Part shown: piece after piece, positions 55,838 through 63,313 of the stretch
How the letters are laid out: each line of letters starts with the position of its first letter
Position numbering within the stretch: position 1 is the stretch's first letter
DNA from: Rhizobium sp. NFR07
GTDB taxonomy: Bacteria > Pseudomonadota > Alphaproteobacteria > Rhizobiales > Rhizobiaceae
NCBI RefSeq assembly: GCF_900111905.1
Contig: NZ_FOKM01000002.1
Coordinates: 186,001-250,000 of the forward strand
Reading direction: 5' to 3'
DNA: 64,000 nucleotides
Program-made: the position numbers and the translations under genes
The notes under the pieces: model-generated
What the model saw: only the letters and a program-made list of their open reading frames with translations
Databases searched by the model: none
What the model was told of the DNA's origin: nothing

Positions 55838-56716
55838 CTATTGGTCGCGCAATGTACGGATGATTGCGGAAAAGTCTTCCCCGCCGTGGCCGGCATTCTC
55901 GAACGCCGCATAAAGCTCGGCGGCATGCGCCCCGAGTGGTGTTGCCGCGCCTGACAGCCTGGCGGCCTCCTGCGATAGAATGAGATCCTTCAGCATCAGC
56001 GCCGCGGCGAAACCCGGTTTGTACTCTTTGTTGGCAGGCGAGGTCGGCACCGGGCCAGGCACCGGGCAATAGGTGGTCAGCGACCAGCACTGGCCGGAAG
56101 AGGTCGAGGCCACGTCGAACAGCGCCTGGTGGGACAGACCGAGTTTCTCCGCCAGCACGAAGGCCTCACAGACGCCGATCATCGAAATGCCAAGGATCAT
56201 GTTGTTGCAGATCTTGGCCGACTGTCCCGCGCCGTCGCCACCGCAATGGACGATCTTCTGGCCCATGGCCTCAAGGATTGGCTGCCCCGCGTTAAAGGCG
56301 TTGTCCGATCCTCCCACCATGAAGGTCAGCGTTCCCGCTGCCGCACCAGATGTGCCGCCGGAGACCGGAGCATCGAGCGAGAGGCAGTTTACCTCAGCCG
56401 CCAGCTCGTGAGCCCGCCTGGCGCTTTCGACATCGATGGTCGAGCAGTCGATCAGCAGCGTATTCTCCGAAATGAGCGCGATGAGCGCGGACCAGACGGA
56501 GATGACATGCTGTCCCTTGGGCAGCATGGTGATGACGCATTCCGCATCCCGCAGCGCGTCGGCAAGCGTCGTCGCCGGCCTTACGCCGGCCCTGGCGGCC
56601 GCCTTCACGGAGGTCTCGGAAAGGTCGAAGCCGGAGACGGTGTGTCCGGCCTTCACCAGATTGGCAGCCATCGGCCCGCCCATGTTTCCAAGACCGATGA
56701 AAGCGATACTGGCCAT
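55838..56716 (-). CDS. 3-hydroxyisobutyrate dehydrogenase-family beta-hydroxyacid dehydrogenase
   Basis: NAD-dependent dehydrogenase of 292 residues. ATG 56716 is preceded by GAGGAGAAACG; the in-frame ATG at 56731 covers this ribosome-binding site and is rejected. GLGNMGGPMAANL (8-20) is the dinucleotide motif; DAPVSGGTSGAAAGTL near 118-133 is the substrate loop; GAGQSAKICNNMIL near 162-175 carries the catalytic Lys. Substrate could be 3-hydroxyisobutyrate or another 3-hydroxyacid. It is last in the operon after the GMC oxidoreductase, so it may oxidise or reduce a product of that pathway. Confidence 0.88.
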   Translation of the reverse strand: MASIAFIGLGNMGGPMAANLVKAGHTVSGFDLSETSVKAAARAGVRPATTLADALRDAECVITMLPKGQHVISVWSALIALISENTLLIDCSTIDVESARRAHELAAEVNCLSLDAPVSGGTSGAAAGTLTFMVGGSDNAFNAGQPILEAMGQKIVHCGGDGAGQSAKICNNMILGISMIGVCEAFVLAEKLGLSHQALFDVASTSSGQCWSLTTYCPVPGPVPTSPANKEYKPGFAAALMLKDLILSQEAARLSGAATPLGAHAAELYAAFENAGHGGEDFSAIIRTLRDQ

Positions 56717-56727
56717 GTCGTTTCTCC

Positions 56728-58323
56728 TCATCTGTTGTCGGCGAGGATCATTTCAGCTGCCTTCTCGGCAATCATGATCGTCGGCGAATTGGTGTTGCCG
56801 GAGGTAATGGTCGGCATGATCGAGGCGTCGGCGATGCGCAGCCGCCCGAGCGCTCTGAGTTTCAGCCGCGGATCGACCACGCTGTCGGCGTCAGTGCCCA
56901 TGCGGGCGGTGCCGACGGGGTGGAAGATCGTCGTGCCGATTTCGCCGGCGGCCCGCTCCAGATCGGCATCGCTCTCGTAGCTCGGCCCCGGCTTGTATTC
57001 CTCGGGATGATAACGGGCAAAGGCTGGCTTTTTCACGATCTCCCGGGTCAGCCGGATTGACCGTACCGCCACATCCCGGTCTGCAGCCGTTGACAGGTAG
57101 TTCGGCCGGATTGCCGGGGCGGCGGCAAAATCCGGGCCTTTCAGATGCACCGAACCTCGGCTTTCCGGCCGCAGGTTGCAGACGCTCGCGGTCATCGCCG
57201 GGAAGGCATGGACCGGTTCGCCGAATCGGTCGAGCGAAACCGGCTGGACGTGATATTCGAGATCGGCGGTATCCTTGTCCGGCCCGGATCTCGTGAATAT
57301 GCCGAGCTGGCTCGGCGCCATGGACATCGGACCGGAGCGCTTCAGCGCATATTCCAGCCCGATCGCCGCCTTGCCGAGAAGACGCGAGGCTTTCTCATTC
57401 AGCGTCGGAACGCCGGTCACCTTATAGACGAGGCGAAGCTGCAGGTGATCCTGCAGGTTTTCGCCCACGCCCTTGACCTCCTTGACCACTTCGATGCCCG
57501 CGCCCGAGAGCACCTCGCCGCGGCCGATGCCCGATAGCTCGAGCACATGCGGCGTGCCGATCGCGCCGGCCGACAGTACCGTCTCGCGCCTAGCATGGAC
57601 GGTTTTCGTTACCCCGTCATGCTGGAACTCGACGCCTTTCACGTCGCCATTCTCGACGATCAGCCGTCTGACATGGGCCTTGGTGAGCACATTAAGGTTC
57701 GCCCGCTTCATCGCCGGGCGCAGGAAAGCCTTTGAGGTGTTCCAGCGGATGCCGGAGCGCTGGTTGACGTCGAAGTAGCTGGAACCCTCGTTGTCACCAC
57801 GGTTGAAATCCTCGATCGGCGAAATGCCTGCCTCTTCCGCGGCCTTCTGGAAGGCGTCGAGCACGGCCCAGCGCACGCGCGCCTTTTCCACCCGCCATTC
57901 ACCGCCCGCGCCGTGCATCGCGTCGCCACCCTTGTAGAAATCCTGGCTCTTCCGGAAGAAGGGCAGCACGTCGTCCCAGGCCCAGCCGGCGCAGCCCATC
58001 TGCCGCCAGAGATCGTAGTCACGGGCCTGGCCGCGCATATAGATCATGCCGTTGATCGACGAGCACCCGCCGAGCAGCTTTCCGCGCGGATAGGAAAGCG
58101 AACGGCCGTTCAGCCCCTCTTCCTTCTCTGTCGTGAAGCACCAGTCCGTGCGCGGATTGTTGATGCAATAGAGATAGCCAACCGGAATATGCACCCAGTG
58201 ATAATTGTCGTTGCCGCCGGCTTCCAGCAGCAGAACCCGGTTACGCCCATCGGCAGAGAGCCGGTTGGCAAGCACGCAGCCGGCGCTGCCGGCACCGATG
58301 ATGATGTAGTCGTAGGTGTCCAT
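56728..58323 (-). CDS. GMC-family FAD oxidoreductase (choline/alcohol dehydrogenase type)
   Basis: FAD-dependent alcohol or choline-type dehydrogenase, 531 residues. FAD-binding GAGSAGCVLANRL (10-22) and LLLEAGG near 31-37 are present. GMC signature 1 reads YPRGKLLGGCSSINGMIYMR near 78-97 and signature 2 SAGAIGTPHVLELSGIG near 249-265. The C-terminal His residues in FHPVGTARMG near 463-472 and the final NTNSPTIMIAEKAA match the catalytic region. Cytoplasmic or membrane-associated, no signal peptide. It starts 12 bp after the permease stop, so it is in the importer operon and probably acts on the imported substrate. Confidence 0.9.
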   Translation of the reverse strand: MDTYDYIIIGAGSAGCVLANRLSADGRNRVLLLEAGGNDNYHWVHIPVGYLYCINNPRTDWCFTTEKEEGLNGRSLSYPRGKLLGGCSSINGMIYMRGQARDYDLWRQMGCAGWAWDDVLPFFRKSQDFYKGGDAMHGAGGEWRVEKARVRWAVLDAFQKAAEEAGISPIEDFNRGDNEGSSYFDVNQRSGIRWNTSKAFLRPAMKRANLNVLTKAHVRRLIVENGDVKGVEFQHDGVTKTVHARRETVLSAGAIGTPHVLELSGIGRGEVLSGAGIEVVKEVKGVGENLQDHLQLRLVYKVTGVPTLNEKASRLLGKAAIGLEYALKRSGPMSMAPSQLGIFTRSGPDKDTADLEYHVQPVSLDRFGEPVHAFPAMTASVCNLRPESRGSVHLKGPDFAAAPAIRPNYLSTAADRDVAVRSIRLTREIVKKPAFARYHPEEYKPGPSYESDADLERAAGEIGTTIFHPVGTARMGTDADSVVDPRLKLRALGRLRIADASIMPTITSGNTNSPTIMIAEKAAEMILADNR

Positions 58324-58335
58324 GATGATCGCCGA

Positions 58336-59334
58336 TCAGCGCCTGTGCTCGAAGCCGAGCCTGCGTCCGAGCCTGGACGCATAGAACTCGCCGATGATGC
58401 CGCGCCGGAAGACGAGTACGCAGACCATGAAGACGACACCGGTGATGATCGTGACCGGGAATTGCGACGTCGCCAGATAGTTCTGCAGCGTGACGACGAG
58501 GCCCGCGCCGAAGATCGGCCCGATCAGCGTCCCGATGCCGCCGAGGAGCGTCATCAGGATGACTTCGCCGGACATCTGCCAGCCGACATCCGTGAGGGTC
58601 GCGAACTGGAAGACCAGCGCCTTCGTGCCGCCGGCAAGGCCTGCGAGCGCCGCCGACATGACGAAGGCACCGAGCTTGTAGCGGGCTACGGAATAGCCGA
58701 GCGAGATGGCGCGCTGCTCGTTCTCGCGGATCGATTTCAGGATCATGCCGAATGGCGAGTTGATGAAGCGCCAGATGACGATCATGCCGATCAGGAACAC
58801 GCCGAGCACGAAATAATACATGCTGGTCGTATCGTTGAGATCGACGAGGCCGAAGAGATGTCCGCGCGGCACGGATTGGATGCCGTCCTCGCCATGGGTG
58901 AATTCCGCCTGAAGGCAGAAGAAGAAGAACATTTGCGCCAGCGCCAGCGTGATCATCGCGAAATAGATGCCCTGCCGGCGGATGGCGAAGAAGCCCATGA
59001 TAAGACCGAGCGCCGCAGCGCCTAAGACGCCGACGAGAATGCCGATCTCCGGCGTCACTGCCCATTCCTTGACGGCATGGGCAGTGAAGTAGGCCGCTCC
59101 GCCGAAGAAGGTTGCGTGGCCGAACGAGAGCAGACCGGTATAGCCGAGCAGCAGGTTGAAAGCGCAGGCGAAGAGCGCGAAGCAGAGCAGCTTCATCAGG
59201 AAGATCGGGTAGAAAAACAAAGGGGCGACGATAAGCAGGACGAGGCCGATGCCGAGGAAGGCCGCGTATGTTCTCGACGCTGTAGCGGAACGTCCGGTTC
59301 GCGCGGTGGAGGTGGTGTGCATCACGTCACTCAT
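58336..59334 (-). CDS. Branched-chain-type ABC transporter permease (LivM family)
   Basis: Inner-membrane permease of 332 residues with about ten hydrophobic segments. It has the LivM landmark LLLGYTGLLSFGHATFFGGAA near residues 61-81, the cytoplasmic-loop segment INSPFGMILKSIRENEQRAISLGY near 190-213 (cited by its span), and MTLLGGIGTLIGPIFGAGLV near 261. About 30 hydrophilic N-terminal residues precede the first helix. It lies 14 bp after the LivH-type permease. Confidence 0.91.
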   Translation of the reverse strand: MSDVMHTTSTARTGRSATASRTYAAFLGIGLVLLIVAPLFFYPIFLMKLLCFALFACAFNLLLGYTGLLSFGHATFFGGAAYFTAHAVKEWAVTPEIGILVGVLGAAALGLIMGFFAIRRQGIYFAMITLALAQMFFFFCLQAEFTHGEDGIQSVPRGHLFGLVDLNDTTSMYYFVLGVFLIGMIVIWRFINSPFGMILKSIRENEQRAISLGYSVARYKLGAFVMSAALAGLAGGTKALVFQFATLTDVGWQMSGEVILMTLLGGIGTLIGPIFGAGLVVTLQNYLATSQFPVTIITGVVFMVCVLVFRRGIIGEFYASRLGRRLGFEHRR

Positions 59335-59348
59335 TCAGGCATCCTTCC

Positions 59349-60236
59349 TTACGCATCCCGGCCGAAAAGGCCGGCCGGCCGGATGAGAAGCACGATTGCC
59401 ATGATCACGAAGATCACGATGCTGGATGCTTCCGGATAGAAGACCTTGGTCAGCCCCTCCGCAATGCCCAGAATGTAGCCGGTGATGATCGCGCCCATGA
59501 TCGAGCCCATGCCGCCGACCACGACGACGGCGAAGACGACGATGATGATGTTGGAGCCCATCAGCGGCGACACCTGATAGACGGGTGCCGCCAGCACGCC
59601 GGCAAAGGCGGCAAGCCCGGCGCCGAGCGCGTAGGTAAGCGTCAAAAGCATTGGCACATTGACGCCGAAGGCCTGCACCAGCGTCGGGTTTTCGGTTGCT
59701 GCCCGCAGATAGGCGCCGAGCTTGGTCTTTTCGATCAGCAGCCATGTGCCGATACAGACGAACAGCGACGCGACGACCACCCAGCCGCGGTAATTCGGCA
59801 GGAACATGAAACCCAGATTGGTGGCGCCCGTCAGTTGCGGCGGCGGCGCATAGGGCTGGCCGGACGAGCCGTAGAGATACCGGAACGTGCCCTCGATCGT
59901 CAGCGCCAGGCCAAAGGTGAAGAGCAGGCCGTAGAGATGGTCGAGCTTGTAGAGCCGCGACAGGAGCAGCCGCTCGATCACCGCGCCGAAGAGGCCGACG
60001 ACGATGGGCGCCAGCAGCAGCGCGAACCAGTAATTGATGCCGAAATACTGCAGCATCAGCATCGCGACGAAGGCGCCGAGCATATATTGCGCGCCATGGG
60101 CAAAGTTGATGACGCGCAGCAGGCCGAAGATGACCGCGAGACCGAGGCTCAAGAGCGCGTAGAAGGAGCCGTTGATCAGGCCGATCAGAAGCTGCCCCAT
60201 GAAGGCCTGCAGCGGAATGCCGAAGATCATCGTCAT
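59349..60236 (-). CDS. Branched-chain-type ABC transporter permease (LivH family)
   Basis: Permease of 295 residues. It has LLIGLINGSFYALLSLGLAV near 16-35, FAHGAQYMLGAFVA near 45, the conserved loop LGAYLRAATENPTLVQAFGV near 175-194, and VVVVGGMGSIMGAIITGYIL near 236-255. About eight or more transmembrane helices. It follows the ATPase pair across a 199-bp gap filled by a palindromic repeat. Confidence 0.91.
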   Translation of the reverse strand: MTMIFGIPLQAFMGQLLIGLINGSFYALLSLGLAVIFGLLRVINFAHGAQYMLGAFVAMLMLQYFGINYWFALLLAPIVVGLFGAVIERLLLSRLYKLDHLYGLLFTFGLALTIEGTFRYLYGSSGQPYAPPPQLTGATNLGFMFLPNYRGWVVVASLFVCIGTWLLIEKTKLGAYLRAATENPTLVQAFGVNVPMLLTLTYALGAGLAAFAGVLAAPVYQVSPLMGSNIIIVVFAVVVVGGMGSIMGAIITGYILGIAEGLTKVFYPEASSIVIFVIMAIVLLIRPAGLFGRDA

Positions 60237-60260
60237 GGCTTCACACTCCTCTGCTCGCGG

Positions 60261-60399
60261 CCCTCATCCCTGTGCTTGTCACAGGGATCCAGCCGGCCCG
60301 AGTCTTCGGGCCGAAAGGACTCCTTTGCTCCGCAGACGCGACGCTGCTGGATTCCTGTGACATACCGTGGGCGAAGCCCTAGGGGCACAGGAATGAGGG
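60261..60399. repeat. Nested palindromic intergenic repeat (rhizobial mosaic-element-like)
   Basis: A 139-bp element made of nested inverted repeats. Outer arms CCCTCATCCCTGTGC (60261-60275) and GCACAGGAATGAGGG (60385-60399) pair with one mismatch. Inner arms TGTCACAGGGATCCAGC (60277-60293) and GCTGGATTCCTGTGACA (60346-60362) also pair with one mismatch. A small hairpin CGGCCCGA/TCGGGCCG (60294-60301 / 60306-60313) sits inside. The sequence resembles interspersed repeats I recall from Rhizobium/Agrobacterium genomes (RIME-like). It lies inside the operon, between livF-like and livH-like genes. Confidence 0.75.
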
Positions 60400-60435
60400 A
60401 GGAGATTTTGACGCTCGTCATCATACGCCTCATCC

Positions 60436-61143
60436 TCACACTCCCAATACCTTGTGCAGCGTTTCCATGCGCTGCGGCAGTTCGTCGACCGGGAAATCGG
60501 CAACCATCTTGCCGTGATCCATCAGGTAGAAGCGATCGGCCACGCGGCTGGCGAAGCGGAAATTCTGCTCCACCATCAGCACGGTCATGCCGCGCTCCTT
60601 GAGTGTCTTCAAAACCTCGCCGATGCGCTGGACGATGACGGGCGCCAGGCCCTCGGTCGGCTCGTCGAGAATGAGCAGCTTCACGCCGGTGCGCAGGATG
60701 CGGGCGATCGCCAGCATCTGCTGTTCGCCGCCGGAAAGTTTCGTGCCCGGGCTGGAGCGGCGTTCGTAGAGATTCGGAAAAAGCTCGTAGATCTCCCCGA
60801 TCGCCATGCCACCCTTTGAAACCACGGGCGGCAGCATCAGGTTTTCCTCGACCGTCAGCGTCGAGAAGATGCCGCGCTCTTCCGGCACGAAGCCGAGGCC
60901 CGCATGAGCCGTCCTGTGCAGCGGTACCGATAGCATGTCCTTATCCGCAAAGCGGATCTCACCCTTGCGTTCGCGGATGATGCCCATGATCGTGCGCAGC
61001 GTGGTGGTCTTGCCGACGCCGTTGCGGCCGAGAATGGTGATCGTTTCGCCTTCCCTGACCGTCATGTTGACGCCGTGAAGGACATGGCTCTCGCCATACC
61101 AGGCATTGAGATTGAAGACCTGCAGAAGCGGCTGAGCCATCAC
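60436..61143 (-). CDS. Branched-chain-type ABC transporter ATPase (LivF family)
   Basis: ATPase of 235 residues, the normal LivF size. Walker A GRNGVGKT near 38-45, the Q-loop region in LGFVPEERGIFSTLTVEENL near 83-102, signature LSGGEQQMLAIARIL near 137, Walker B LLILDEPTEGLAP near 157-169 and H-loop MVEQNFRF near 190. The H-loop His is replaced by Gln, as is common in LivF. Its ATG overlaps the livG-like stop by four bases. Confidence 0.92.
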   Translation of the reverse strand: MMAQPLLQVFNLNAWYGESHVLHGVNMTVREGETITILGRNGVGKTTTLRTIMGIIRERKGEIRFADKDMLSVPLHRTAHAGLGFVPEERGIFSTLTVEENLMLPPVVSKGGMAIGEIYELFPNLYERRSSPGTKLSGGEQQMLAIARILRTGVKLLILDEPTEGLAPVIVQRIGEVLKTLKERGMTVLMVEQNFRFASRVADRFYLMDHGKMVADFPVDELPQRMETLHKVLGV

Positions 61144-61922
61144 GCGTCCTCCGTGCCCATATAGGCGAGGCGAACACGCTCGTCTTTTGCCACGGTCTCG
61201 TAGTCGCCTTCCGCCAGGATCTCGCCGCGCTGGAGCACCGTCACCTGGTGGCAGATGTCGGATACGACCGAAAGATTGTGCTCGACCATCAACACGGCGC
61301 GGGTCTTGGCGACCTCGCGGATGATGTTGGAGACAGCGCCGATATCCTCCTGCCCCATGCCTGCCATCGGCTCGTCGAGCAGGAGGACCTTCGGGTCGAG
61401 TGCCAGCGTCGTTGCGATCTCCAGCACCCGCTTGCGCCCATAGGAGAGGTCGGCGGCCACGGCGTCGCGCTCGCGTTTGAGGCCTACCGTCTCGATCAGT
61501 GCGTCGGCTTGCTGGTTCAGCCGATCAAGCGAGGATGCGGGCAGCCAGAACTGCGTCGAAAGCCCATTCGGCCGCTGCAGCGCGACACGCACGTTGTCGA
61601 GAACCGAAAGATGCGGAAAGACCGCCGAGATCTGGAAAGATCGCACCAGTCCCATGCGGGCAACCTTGTCCGGCGGGGTCTTGGTGATATCAGAGCCGAG
61701 CAGGGTGATCGAACCCGCCGTCGGCTGCAGGAATTTGGTCAGCAGGTTGAAGACCGTCGTCTTGCCTGCGCCGTTCGGGCCGATCAGGGCATGGACGCGG
61801 GCATGGTGGATATCGAGATCGACATTTCTCACCGCCGAAAAGGCACCGAAACTCTTGGAGAGACCGCGGGCGGATAAGACCACCCGCGGCTCCTCGTGCA
61901 GTGCTGATGAGGCGACTGCCAT
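61140..61922 (-). CDS. Branched-chain-type ABC transporter ATPase (LivG family)
   Basis: ATPase of 260 residues. ATG 61922 shares one base with the binding-protein stop (TAATG); an earlier in-frame start would run back into that gene. Walker A GPNGAGKT near 46-53, LVRSFQISAVFPHLSVLDNV near 90-109 (Q-loop region), signature DLSYGRKRVLEIATTLA near 161, Walker B LLLDEPMAGMG near 181 and H-loop MVEHNLSV near 211. The YG form of the signature is typical of LivG. Confidence 0.92.
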   Translation of the reverse strand: MAVASSALHEEPRVVLSARGLSKSFGAFSAVRNVDLDIHHARVHALIGPNGAGKTTVFNLLTKFLQPTAGSITLLGSDITKTPPDKVARMGLVRSFQISAVFPHLSVLDNVRVALQRPNGLSTQFWLPASSLDRLNQQADALIETVGLKRERDAVAADLSYGRKRVLEIATTLALDPKVLLLDEPMAGMGQEDIGAVSNIIREVAKTRAVLMVEHNLSVVSDICHQVTVLQRGEILAEGDYETVAKDERVRLAYMGTEDA

Positions 61923-63124
61923 TATTTCACCAGCTCGCATCCGGCCTTGGCCGGGTCGAGATAGGCGTCCTTGCCGGGGATCGTGGCAAGTACGTTGTAA
62001 TAGTCCCACGGCTCTTTGCTTTCGTCCGGCTTCTTGACCTGCAGGAGATACATGTCGTGGATCATGCGGCCGTTTGCCGCCACCGTGCCACCTCGCCCGA
62101 AGAAATCGTCGACGGGGATTTCGCGCATTGCCTTCGCCACCGCGTCGGCATCATCCGAACCGGCCTTCTCGACCGCCTTGAGATAATGAGTGACCGCGGA
62201 ATAGGTACCCGCATGAACCATGTTCGGCATCTTGTTGGTGCGGGCGAAGAACTTCTTGCCGAACTCGCGGCTCTGGTCGTCGAGGTTCCAGTAATAGCCT
62301 TCGGTCAGCGTCAGGCCCTGGGCCGCCTCCAGGCCAAGACCATGCACTTCGGCGAGCGTGAACAGCAGCGCGGCAAGGCTCTGGCCGCCCTGCACGATGC
62401 CGAATTCGGCTGCCTGCTTGATCGCGTTCGCGGTGTCGAGGCCTGCATTGGCAAGGCCGATCACCTTGGCGCCGGAAGACTGGGCTTGCAACAGGAAGGA
62501 CGAGAAGTCCTGCGTCGATAGCGGATGGCGGACCGAGCCCAGCACCTGCCCTCCATTCGCCTTCACATAGTCGCCGGTCTGCTGTTCCAGCGAATAGCCG
62601 AAGGCATAGTCCGCAGTCAGGAAGTACCAGCTGTCGCCGCCCTGCTTGACCATGGCGCCGCCAGTGCCGACGGCCAGCGCATGGGTGTCGTAGGCCCAGT
62701 GGAAGCCATAGGGCGTGCAGGCTTTGCCGGTCAGGTCGACGGTCGCAGCGCCGGTATTGATGGTTATCTTCTTCTTGTCCTTGGAAAGAGCCTGCACGGC
62801 GAGACCGACCGACGAGGTGGTCAGGTCCATGATCGCATCGACCTGCTGCGTGTCATACCATTGGCGGGCGATGTTGGAGGCGACGTCCGGTTTGTTCTGG
62901 TGGTCGGCATCGACGATTTCGACCGGCACTCCGAGCACCTTGCCACCGTAGTCCTCGACCGCCATCTTGGCGGCCTCGACCGACGACTTCCCGCCAAAAT
63001 CGGCATAGACGCCCGACTGGTCGTTCAGGACGCCGATTTTCACCTTGCCGTCGGATGCGCTTTGAGCAAATGCAGTGCCACTCGCCAGCACCAGGGCCAG
63101 CGACGTCAGAAACGTCTTTCGCAT
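61922..63124 (-). CDS. Branched-chain-type ABC transporter substrate-binding protein (LivK-like)
   Basis: Periplasmic ligand-binding protein of the Peripla_BP_6 type, 400 residues. ATG 63124 has GGGAGGAGAAC upstream. Signal peptide MRKTFLTSLALVLASGTAFA. The mature protein begins KVKIGVLNDQSGVYADFGGK and continues with AAKMAVEDYGGKVLGVPVEI, typical of the family. It is first in its operon. Unlike the sugar and amino-acid binding proteins in this window it overlaps the next gene and has no hairpin after it. Ligand: the GMC oxidoreductase and hydroxyacid dehydrogenase in the operon suggest an alcohol, choline-like or hydroxyacid compound rather than leucine. Confidence 0.9.
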   Translation of the reverse strand: MRKTFLTSLALVLASGTAFAQSASDGKVKIGVLNDQSGVYADFGGKSSVEAAKMAVEDYGGKVLGVPVEIVDADHQNKPDVASNIARQWYDTQQVDAIMDLTTSSVGLAVQALSKDKKKITINTGAATVDLTGKACTPYGFHWAYDTHALAVGTGGAMVKQGGDSWYFLTADYAFGYSLEQQTGDYVKANGGQVLGSVRHPLSTQDFSSFLLQAQSSGAKVIGLANAGLDTANAIKQAAEFGIVQGGQSLAALLFTLAEVHGLGLEAAQGLTLTEGYYWNLDDQSREFGKKFFARTNKMPNMVHAGTYSAVTHYLKAVEKAGSDDADAVAKAMREIPVDDFFGRGGTVAANGRMIHDMYLLQVKKPDESKEPWDYYNVLATIPGKDAYLDPAKAGCELVK

Positions 63125-63155
63125 AAGTTCTCCTCCCAGAGATTGCAGGCTGCGA

Positions 63156-63164
63156 ATCTGTTCA
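63156..63164. promoter_or_regulatory. Operator half-site upstream of the LivK-like gene
   Basis: ATCTGTTCA at 63156-63164 is identical to one arm of the perfect palindrome at 63266-63287. It lies 32 bp upstream of the binding-protein start, near where its promoter should be. Two copies of the same nine bases in a 189-bp divergent region suggest one regulator touching both promoters. Confidence 0.45.
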
Positions 63165-63265
63165 AAATCGGCGGGTCGCCCTCCTCAAAGCAGCCCTTCC
63201 ATGCGGCATGGTTCAGTAAAACGGCCGTTGACGCAAGCAGTGTCGCATTATTAATTGCGGACAGC

Positions 63266-63287
63266 ATCTGTTCATTTCTGAACAGAT
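63266..63287. promoter_or_regulatory. Perfect operator-like palindrome upstream of the LysR gene
   Basis: ATCTGTTCA (63266-63274), TTTC spacer, TGAACAGAT (63279-63287): a perfect 9-bp inverted repeat ending 26 bp before the LysR start codon. It includes T-N11-A spacings expected of LysR boxes. The position fits autoregulation of the LysR gene and control of the divergent importer operon. Confidence 0.6.
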
Positions 63288-63313
63288 CGGTGGAGGATCT
63301 GACGGGTGAGCGA

